Under the pieces are notes generated by a model. That model ran no database searches. It saw only the letters and a list, made by a program, of their open reading frames with translations, and had not been told where the DNA came from. From NCBI RefSeq assembly GCF_000186865.1, contig NW_008705566.1:790432-854431 (forward strand): 64,000 nt of DNA, given 5' to 3'. Positions 57,016 through 64,000 of this stretch are shown in pieces. The position numbers and the translations under genes are program-made. This stretch comes from Aureococcus anophagefferens. Lineage: Eukaryota > Sar > Pelagophyceae > Pelagomonadales > Pelagomonadaceae. Position 1 is the first letter of the stretch, and the number at the start of each line of letters is the position of its first letter.

Positions 57016-58405
57016 TCACATGCCCGTGCCGAAGACGGCGTTGTGGCGGGCGATGCGGGGCCCCTCCTCGTCGTACTGGGCCTTGGTGTGGCAGACGCGG
57101 AAGAACTCGCCGGTCGACGCGAGCATCGAGCCGCCGAACCAGACCGCGAAGCGCTGCATCTGGTGCGAGATGACGTTGACGTCGATCTTCTGGGGCGCCG
57201 ACGTCGAGCCGAGGGCCCCGAGGCGCTGGATGTTGAGGTCGAGGCGCTTGTCGACGTGCTTCTTGATGTCGCGCTGGAGCCGGCGGCCGAAATCCTTGAA
57301 CATCGTCGAGCCGCCGGAGAGCACGATGTTCTTGTAGAGGCCGCGGCGCGTGTCGATGGGGCACTTGATGATGGCCTCGTCGACGACGTCGGGGAGGGGC
57401 GTGATGAAGTCCGAGGAGAAGATCTCCGGGTTGAAGAAGATCTCGGGGCCGAGGAAGCGCTCGTAGCCGACGTCGCAGGACCACTTGGCGCCCGTCTGCT
57501 TCTTCGCGCCCTCGTAGGTGCGGAAGTACTTGGCCGGGTCCGCGTCGTACTTGGCGAACTCCTTGGCCAGGTCCGGGCAGACGTAGGAGTGCATCTCCTT
57601 GACGCGCTTCGCGACCTCGAGGGAGTCCTCGGACGGGATGGGCTCGGACCGCTCGCGGAGGAGCTTGTGGACGAAGGCCGTGATGTCGCGGCCCGCCAGG
57701 GGGATGTGCTTGATGCAGGACCCGATGACGTAGCCCTCGGCGACGGGGATGACGTGCGTGACGCCGTCGCCGCTGTCGATGACGGTGCCCGTGAGCGTCC
57801 GCTCCTTGACGTTCTTCTTCGTCCAGCTCGCGGCGAGGGCGAGCACGGCCTGGACGGCGATGTAGAGGCCCGGCACGTTGAAGGTCTCGAACATGATCTC
57901 CGCCGTGAGCTCGCGGTTCTCGGGCGTGTTCAGCGGCGGCTCCGTGAGCAGCACGTGGTGCTCCTCGGGCTCGCATCTCAGGTACTTGAACATGCACCGC
58001 TGCCAGAGCCGCTCCATGTTGTCCCAGTTCTCGACCATGCCGTGGCGGATCGGGTAGTTGATCTGGTGCGTCGTGCTGTGCGCGAGGGCCTCGTTGCCGA
58101 TGTAGAAGTCGAGGTCGTCGACGCCGTCGATCGTCGCCTCCTGGCCGCCCTTGAGGGCGCGGCTCGCCACGACCGTCGGCACGATGTACTGCGGCTCGCA
58201 GTTGCCCGCGTCTGCGTCGCGGGGTTGGGAGTTTCTATCGTATCGAGCGCGCGACGAGGGCGGCGCGCGCGCGTCGCGAAAAATGCAGCGCGCGTGTGGG
58301 AGGGAGGTCGCGGGCGGCGCGCGCGCGTGTCGAGGGCGCCGGCGACGCACAGCCCATCTTCGTGTAGCCCGTACCATTGTCGATGACCACGGAGGGCTTC
58401 TGCAT
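57016..58405 (-). CDS. ARP3: Actin-related protein 3 (Arp2/3 complex), two exons
   Basis: Exon 1 (58405-58351) encodes [18 protein letters not shown]; exon 2 (58211-57016) continues [17 protein letters not shown] 139-nt GT-AG intron joins them (GGC T|AC GCG, giving GYAGN). The 416-aa protein has the actin fold with nucleotide-binding phrases [30 protein letters not shown] and [20 protein letters not shown], and ends [29 protein letters not shown], typical of ARP3 (about 418 aa). ARP3 with ARP2 nucleates branched actin filaments. Divergent from AP-4 sigma (320 bp). Confidence 0.96.
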
Positions 58406-58725
58406 GGTTCCGGGCCCCTCGAGGGCGGTCGCGCGCGGTCGCGGAAAGCGACGGCGGCGGCGACGGGCGGCGGTCGGCAACCTCCTAAGGTTGTGGAGGC
58501 GGTGTCGGGCCCGGGGGCGGCGCGGCGGCGTCCGGCTCGGCCTCGCGGCGCCTCCACAGCCACAACTCGAGCCTGGCTTGCCTCGAGGTCGAGACCCCGC
58601 GAGCCACACCGCGCGCGACGTCCGCGCGCGCCGCCGACCACCACCACCGAGCGCGACCACCCATCGGCGCGCGGCGCGAGAGGCCGTATCGGAGCGCCGC
58701 GCCGCCGCGCCGCGAAACCCGCGCG
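58406..58725. promoter_or_regulatory. Divergent region between ARP3 and AP-4 sigma genes
   Basis: The two start codons face away from each other 320 bp apart, so both promoters should lie here. The sequence is very GC-rich with no TATA-like element. Role inferred from gene orientation. Confidence 0.35.
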
Positions 58726-59184
58726 ATGACGATCAGGTTCATCCTCATGGTGAACAAGCAGGGCCAGACGCGGCTGAGCACCTACTACGAGTGGCTGCCC
58801 ATGCCCGAGCGCGTGGCCCTCGAGAGCGAGATCATCCGCAAGTGCCTGAGCCGGAGCGAGTTCCAGTGCAGCTTCGTCGAGTACCGGGGCTACAAAGTCG
58901 TCTACCGCCGCTACGCGAGCCTCTTTTTCATCGTCGGCTGCGAGCAGGACAGCGAGAACGAGCTCGGCATCCTCGAGTTCATCCACGCCCTCGTCGAGAC
59001 CCTCGACAAGTACTTCGAGTCCGTCTGCGAGCTCGACATCATGTTCAACCTCGAGAAGGCGCACTTCATCCTCGACGAGATGGTCATGAACGGCTGCATC
59101 GTCGAGACGAACAAGGCCAACGTGCTGAAGCCCATCGCCCTCATGGAGAAGGCCTCCGAGGAGACGCTCTTCTCGAAGCGATAG
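58726..59184 (+). CDS. AP4S1: AP-4 complex small (sigma) subunit
   Basis: This 152-aa protein matches sigma adaptins from end to end: [104 protein letters not shown]. The sequence is closer to AP-4 sigma than AP-1/2/3 ([11 protein letters not shown] and QCSFxEY). AP-4 sorts cargo at the trans-Golgi network without clathrin. Start ATG 58726 (MTIRFIL). Confidence 0.95.
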   Translation: MTIRFILMVNKQGQTRLSTYYEWLPMPERVALESEIIRKCLSRSEFQCSFVEYRGYKVVYRRYASLFFIVGCEQDSENELGILEFIHALVETLDKYFESVCELDIMFNLEKAHFILDEMVMNGCIVETNKANVLKPIALMEKASEETLFSKR

Positions 59185-59494
59185 AGGGCCGCGCGGCGCG
59201 CGGGGACCGCGGCGCGTAACGGGAACCCCGCGCGCGCTCTCTCTCTCTCTCTCTCCGACTCGGCCAGGGAGGCGAGCGCGTCTCTCTCGAGTTGGTCCGC
59301 GGCGGGAACGATCGGGGCACGCGTGCGTCCCGGTCCTCGGATGCGTGGCGCCGAGGAGAGGTGCGCCGGTCGCGACCGGCGCGCCGCACTTCGCGAGTGT
59401 GCTTGTGGCATTGATCTGTGCTGCTCCTCCAGCGGCGCGCGCGGCCCAGCATACGTCGAACGTCGCGCCGTCGCGGCAAGCCGAACAGACGACG
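59185..59494. other. Intergenic region with CT microsatellite
   Basis: Holds a (CT)n run of about 19 bp at 59237-59255 upstream of the Mpv17-like gene. A pyrimidine tract near the 5' end of a gene may act in the promoter or 5' leader; no gene seen. Confidence 0.5.
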
Positions 59495-60091
59495 ATGGAC
59501 GTCTTCGCGTCAAAATGCGTCCAGTGCGCGCTGTTCAACGTCCTGGGCACGATCATCGCGACGAAGCTCTCCGGCCGCAAGCTGCGAGTGGTCCCGCTCG
59601 TCCACGCGCTGACCTGGGGCGTGCTGCGCGGCATCTTGAACGTGTGCTGGTACCAGCAGCTGGCGGTCTACGTGCCCGGCCGCAGCCCGAGGGACGTCCT
59701 CGTCAAGGTCTCGCTCGACCAACTGGTGTACACGCCGGTCGGCAGCGTCGCGCCGCGGCTCGTCGTCATGGCGGTGCTCGAGGGCCGCGGCGTCGTTGCT
59801 GGTGTCGCGGACGTACGTTTGAAGCTCTGGAGCCAGCTCCTCGTGGGCTGGAAGCTCTGGCCCTTTGTGCACGCGGCGAACTTCTTCCTCGTGCCCGACG
59901 ACTGGCAGCTCCTCGCCATCTGGACGACGAGCCTCGTCTATATCACGGTCATCGAGCTCCTGTCCTTCAACGCCCCGGCGGCGAAGACGGCGGGCGGCGC
60001 GGCCAAGGCCAAGCGGACTCCGAAGCCGCCCGCGTCGCCGCCGCGGCGGAACCCGCCGCGCAAGGCGAAGAGCAAGGGCAAAGCCGAGTAG
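59495..60091 (+). CDS. Mpv17/PMP22-family membrane protein
   Basis: This 198-aa protein (ATG 59495, [18 protein letters not shown]) has three to four membrane helices and the family's C-terminal signature: [40 protein letters not shown]. Mpv17-family proteins are inner-membrane proteins of mitochondria, peroxisomes or plastids, some acting as channels. A Lys/Pro-rich tail is added ([19 protein letters not shown]). An upstream extension to 59345 would start with GTG and was not used. Confidence 0.8.
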   Translation: MDVFASKCVQCALFNVLGTIIATKLSGRKLRVVPLVHALTWGVLRGILNVCWYQQLAVYVPGRSPRDVLVKVSLDQLVYTPVGSVAPRLVVMAVLEGRGVVAGVADVRLKLWSQLLVGWKLWPFVHAANFFLVPDDWQLLAIWTTSLVYITVIELLSFNAPAAKTAGGAAKAKRTPKPPASPPRRNPPRKAKSKGKAE

Positions 60092-60230
60092 TGTCCAGGG
60101 TTACTTTTGCGGTCTTAGAGTGCTGGCCCGGGCGCGCTGGTTCATATCTTGTCACATTTCTCGAAGTTGAAGTGATGATGAAGTCCACAATGAAGCTTGC
60201 CAGTGTGGCAATTCTTCCGAGCCACACGCT

Positions 60231-61963
60231 ATGAGGGCGCGTACTCTGCTCTGCGCCGCTCTCTGCCTCGGCAGCGCGTACGCCCGCGACGACGACGAGT
60301 CGGCGGAGGCGCAGAGCTACAAAGAGTTCTGGAAGCTCATGAACATGACCATGGAGGAGATCTGGGGCCAGTTCGGCAAGCGCGAGCCGCGCTTCGCGCC
60401 GCCGCCGCGCCAGGACAAGATCGACCACTTCGTCGTGCTCTACATGGAGAACCACGCGGCGGACCACTACTTTGGCTGCATGGGGCTCGAGGGCTTCGAC
60501 GGCGCGGCGCGGCGTCCCGCGGCGCGCGCGATCGCCGGAAGGAACCCCGCGCGCTCCCAGGCATCAACGGGAGCCACGCGTTCCCGCTGGACCCGGCGAA
60601 CGCGTCCAAGGGCACGGTCAACGTGTCCTGCGGCGCGCCGCCCTACATCTGCACGGGGTCGCCGGGCTACGCGACGTTCGACGGCAAGTTCGGCCCCGGC
60701 GGCGACCCGCACGCGTACCCCTACAGTCCCCAGAGCGACGCCAACTCGGGCCTGCACGGCGCGACGACGGGCGGCGTCGCGACGACGCTCTTCTCGCCGG
60801 AGCAGATCCCCGTGAAGCGCGCGGTCGCCGCGGAGTTCGGCGTCTTCAACAAGCTCTACACCGCCGTGCCGTCCGCGAGCTCGCCGAACCACCTCTTCAC
60901 GCAGTCCGGCACGTCCTGCGGCATGACGACGAACACGCTCTACGACTCCTGCGGCGGCAACACGTCCTGGTTCCCCCAGGACACGATCTACGACCGCCTC
61001 CGGGACCACAACATCTCCTTCGGCCTCTTTATCAACTCGACGTGCGGCCTCAACGGCCAGGACCCGTGCCACGGCGAGAACCAGGACGACCCGGACTCCG
61101 CGAGCGCCATCTCGACGCCGGACGTCGCCATGGAGGGCGTCGCGCGCCACAAGGACATGTTCTTCTCCCAGGAGCTTTTTTATGGTCACGCGAAAAACGG
61201 CACGCTCCCCGGCTTCTCCTGGCTCCACCCGCCCATCGAGGCCTGCGACCACCCCTGCAACGACATCGCCAAGGGCGAGCGGCTCCTCAAGGACATCTAC
61301 GAGGCGCTGCGCGCCGGGCCGGGCTGGAACAGGACGCTCTTCTTCATCGTCTACGACGACGCGGGCGGCTACTACGACCACGTCGTGCCGCCCTTCGAGG
61401 GCGTCGCGGCCGACGAGGCGCCGTGCATCGTGCCGGGCACCCACGCGTCCTGCGGCCCGGCCTTCGACTTCAAGCGCCTCGGCCTCCGGTCGTCGGCGAT
61501 GCTCATCTCGCCGCTCGTGCCCAAGGGCGCGGTCTTCCAGGAGCCGCAGCAGGGGCCCTTCGCGACGTCCCAGTTCGACCTCACGTCCATCCTGGCGACG
61601 ACGAAGAACCTGTTCAATCTCTCGTCGTTCCTCACGAAGCGCGACGCGTGGGCCGGGTCGTTCACGGAGCTCCTCCTCGACGAGCCGCGGACCGACGCGC
61701 CGCTGCACCTCCCGGCGCCGCCGATGAACGTGACGCCCTGGGAGGACGTCGGCGGCGCGGAGGACGGCGCCGCGCGCCACTGCTCGTCGCCGCACGGCGC
61801 GCCCGAGGAGGCGTGCCGCGCGCCGACGGACGTCAGCCGCAAGCAGGCGGGCCAGCTCAAGCTCCTCGCCAAGCTCACGGCGTCGGAGCCGCCGGAGGCC
61901 CCGGACTTCGCGGAGGCCGCCGCGTGGATCCAGGACAAGTGGGCCGAGTGGATGGCGGCCTAG
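60231..61963 (+). CDS. Secreted phospholipase C / acid phosphatase-like phosphoesterase, two exons
   Basis: Exons 60231-60501 and 60561-61963 (557 aa) are joined by a 59-nt GC-AG intron, giving GLEGFDG|INGSHAF. The protein has a signal peptide (MRARTLLCAALCLGSAYA) and the phosphoesterase-family catalytic phrases IDHFVVLYMENHAADHYFG (metal-ligand ENH) and FFIVYDDAGGYYDHVVPP (usual form DxGGxxDHV). Further family features are WFPQDTIYDRL and FGLFINSTC. Family members cleave phospholipids or phosphate monoesters; in an alga it may scavenge organic phosphorus. Start ATG 60231. Confidence 0.88.
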
Positions 61964-61967
61964 ATCT

Positions 61968-62020
61968 AGGCGCCGCGCCCCGGCGCCGCGCCTCAGGCGC
62001 CGCGCCTCAGGCGCCGCCCA
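61968..62020. repeat. Short GCGCCTCAGGCGCC-type palindromic tandem repeat
   Basis: Between the convergent phosphoesterase and kinase genes, CGCCGCGCCTCAGG repeats two to three times. The GGCGCC units are palindromic and could form a stem in either transcript's 3' UTR. Confidence 0.55.
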
Positions 62021-62167
62021 GTTACTTGCCCGGTTTTCTCCCCTCGCGTCGCGGCTCGGTGGTCACACTTATGAAAATGGCCCGGCGGCGCGTACGTCGC
62101 CGCCCTGCTGGTTCTTTTTGTTTTTGTCGTCGGGTGGGGTCCGCGGCTTCGGCGTTCCCGGGGGGGC

Positions 62168-63301
62168 TCACTTGTTCGGGTGGATCGCGTGCTCGACGCG
62201 GTTCGCGGCCATGATGGCCTTGATGCCGCCCTTGAGCTTTCGCCGCGCGTTCCACTTCTTGAGGTTCTCGATGGTCGTCTTGAGGTCCGTCGTGGACAGC
62301 TCCGCGGCGTGCTTGGTGAACCAGTCGTGGTTCATCGCGGCGGTCGCGGAGGGCCGCTTCGAGGGGTCGACCTGGAGGAGGCTCTTGATGAAGGACTTGG
62401 CCTCGGGGCTCACGGACCCCCAGTAGCGGTCGTCGAAGCTGTACTTGCCCGCCTTGATCGTCGCGTACATGGCCGCGACGCCGTCGGAGTCGTCGAAGGG
62501 CGGGTAGCCGCCGAGGAGGATGAAGACGATGACGCCGCAGGACCACATGTCCACCTCGAGGCCGTAGGGCTTCTCCTTGATGATCTCCGGCGCGACGTAG
62601 GCCGGCGTGCCGCAGAGCTCGCGCATGGGCTTCTTCGCCTCCGTCGCGAACCCAAAGTCCGCGAGCTTGATGTCGTGGTCGTTGTGCGCGGACTTCAACA
62701 GCAAATTCTCGGGCTTGAGGTCGCGGTGGGCGATGCGCTTGCCGTGGATGTGGTGGAGCACGTCGAGCAGCACCCAGACGAGGTCCCGCGCCTCCTTCTC
62801 GCTGTAGTAGACGCGCTGCACGATGCGGTCGAAGAGCTCGCCGCCCGCGACGACCTCGAGCACGATGTAGTAGTGGCTCCGGTCCTGCGTGAAGTCGAAG
62901 TACTTGACGACGTGCGGGTGCTGCAGCTTGCTGATGATGCCCACCTACAGGCGCGGGGGTGAAGGCGGCGCGCGCGGCGGCGGCGCGCGCGGCGGGGCGC
63001 GCCTCGACGTGCAGCGCGTCGATGTCCTGCTTCTTGAGCTTGTTCTTGTGCACGACCTTGACGGCGAACTTGTCCTTGTTCGTCCGGTTGATCGCGAGCC
63101 GCACCGTCGAGAACCTGGCGCGGGCGCGCGTCGGCGCGCGCGGGAGAGCGGGGGCGTTTCCGCGGCGCCGGCGGCGCGCGCGCCGTGGCCGAGCTCCTTG
63201 TCGAGCTGGAGGTCCTCGAAGCGCGTGTAGCGGTGCGAGTCGGCGTAGGGCCCCGCGTCGCCGTCGAAGCACAGGAGGCACGAACTGAATTCGCCCCCCA
63301 T
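62168..63301 (-). CDS. Calcium/calmodulin-dependent-type protein kinase, three exons
   Basis: Exons 63301-63180, 63114-63003 and 62944-62168 (336 aa); introns are 65 and 58 nt, both GC-AG. The splice joins rebuild the Gly loop (ELGHGAFSTVRLAI) and LHVE|VGIISKLQHPHVV. Other motifs: FAVKVVHK (catalytic Lys), IAHRDLKPENLLL, KLADFGFAT (DFG), CGTPAYVAPEII, LGGYPPFDD. The tail IENLKKWNARRKLKGGIKAI resembles a calmodulin-binding autoinhibitory helix. No EF-hands follow, so it is CaMK-like rather than CDPK. MGGEFSSCLLC at the N-terminus fits myristoylation plus palmitoylation. The frame extends 15 codons further to a GTG; I use ATG 63301. Confidence 0.9.
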
Positions 63302-63628
63302 CTTGTGTGCAAGCGCGACGCCACCAACCAGAGGCACACTTTTCACAGGCTCGACGATCCGCTCCTCAACGTCGTCCGCAATGTTTTCGATGCACTGAGT
63401 TTTCCCATGAAAACGCTACGGTGCTTTTTCCAAGCGTCACAAATTGTCATCCACCGAGGACGTCTGGTCACGGCTGGATTTTAAACTGTCGCGTCGTCGC
63501 CGCGCGCCGCGCAGCACGCCAGCGGAAACCGTCGGTGCCTCGACGACGTCCGGCACGCGCTGAACGAGAGGCAGCCCAGGGTTTTGGAACTGCGCGGGCA
63601 GCCTCGGTCCGGCGCGACGCGGGCAGCC
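63302..63628. promoter_or_regulatory. Divergent region upstream of the kinase and the last gene
   Basis: The 327 bp between two divergent start codons have lower GC than the neighbours (notably 63350-63480). No gene is supported. Promoter role inferred from orientation. Confidence 0.35.
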
Positions 63629-64000
63629 ATGGCCATCTCCGCCCTGCAAAACTGGGCGCGGCGAAAAAGCTGCTCGCCGACGGCGAGCTCGACGCAGGAG
63701 GCGCTCCTGGAGCGCACGCCGAGCATCATCGACCTCGAGATCGAGCGCGGCACGCTCTCGCGGAGCCGGTCGGGAAGCCGGGAGTTCCTCTCCAAGGCCG
63801 CGGCGCCCGACGAGGACGCGATGAGCCAGGGCACGGCGCTCCAGTTCGTCTTCTTGGGCTTCGTGTCTCTGAGCCTCCTCGTCGCGCTGCGCCTGCTGAG
63901 ACGAGAGCCGGCCGCGGAGGCCGCGTCCCTCGCGCTCCGGCAGACGCTCGCCACGACGAACGCGACGATCACGACGAACACGCTCGCCACGATCAGCGAC
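63629..64000 (+). CDS. Unknown membrane protein, 5' part only
   Basis: From ATG 63629 the frame is open to the window edge (124 codons). It starts MAISALQNWARRKSCSPTAS, contains a Ser/Arg-rich stretch (IERGTLSRSRSGSREFLSK) and one membrane helix (LQFVFLGFVSLSLLVALRLL), then a Thr-rich segment (TLATTNATITTNTLATI). The minus-strand frame covering this area has no homology and is a shadow. Function unknown. Confidence 0.5.
   Translation, partial: MAISALQNWARRKSCSPTASSTQEALLERTPSIIDLEIERGTLSRSRSGSREFLSKAAAPDEDAMSQGTALQFVFLGFVSLSLLVALRLLRREPAAEAASLALRQTLATTNATITTNTLATISD

Noticed and set aside
4390..59345. TTG and GTG starts for many frames (for example 4390, 8067, 18510, 20508, 59345)
   Set aside because: Eukaryotic genes normally start at ATG and each frame has a better in-frame ATG at a leader or domain boundary.
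1..64000. tRNA and rRNA genes
   Set aside because: I looked for T-loop GTTCRANYC-type motifs in a cloverleaf setting and rRNA-like sequence and saw none convincing. A tRNAscan or covariance-model run would be decisive.

Overview
This window looks like nuclear DNA of a GC-rich, gene-dense, photosynthetic heterokont alga, most likely the pelagophyte Aureococcus anophagefferens or a close relative. The evidence is: spliceosomal introns, Kozak-like start contexts (for example GCCGCCATGG at 8091-8100), eukaryote-only proteins (SF3A3, ARP3, AP-4 sigma, ELMO, NFU), N-terminal leaders with ASAFAP-like plastid cleavage sites, and four short transposon-like introns (introner elements) of the kind reported for Aureococcus by Huff, Zilberman and Roy (2016). 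The species call is inference; no marker gene is present. Because the DNA is so GC-rich, most genes have very long open antisense frames, which I treat as shadows. Starts were chosen at ATG codons.

Layout. 1-4182 (-): 5' part of a CFAP65-like axonemal protein. 4438-10154: plastid FKBP, a duplicated-domain unknown, two small tandem paralogues, a membrane J-protein and a Methyltransf_32 enzyme. 11108-16085 (-): membrane protein, coiled-coil (outer-dynein-arm docking-like) protein and HTTM-like membrane protein. 16086-17011: gene-poor, with inverted-repeat copies of a short element. 17012-24081: BolA-like gene, LysM protein, beta-lactamase-fold serine hydrolase, lysine-methyltransferase-like protein, Golgi-type sulfotransferase, plastid EF-hand protein and secreted esterase. 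24317-29587: secreted protein fragments with an introner, a KA1-type kinase, and an unknown gene split by an introner. 29690-36799: ELMO protein, membrane/ATP-grasp fusion, two small unknowns and an EDR2-C protein. 37459-42838: small low-GC Cys-rich membrane protein, carrier-family protein with an introner, small membrane protein and SF3A3. 42996-53457: four large or low-complexity unknowns, one with an introner and one a histidine-rich tandem-repeat protein. 53710-63301: WDR92/DNAAF10, WD40 protein, plastid NFU, ARP3, AP-4 sigma, Mpv17-like, PLC/acid-phosphatase-like phosphoesterase and a CaM-kinase. 63629 onward: start of an unknown membrane protein.

The strongest observation is the introner set. 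There are two families (203 bp and 192 bp), two copies each. Every copy has an 8-bp target duplication beginning G(C/T) and a right end reading CAG, so removing one duplication plus the element restores the reading frame in all four genes; three of the four use a GC donor. Most ordinary short introns here (about 55-95 nt) also fit GC-AG better than GT-AG. Three axonemal genes (CFAP65-like, docking-complex-like, WDR92) suggest that the organism makes, or recently made, a motile flagellum.
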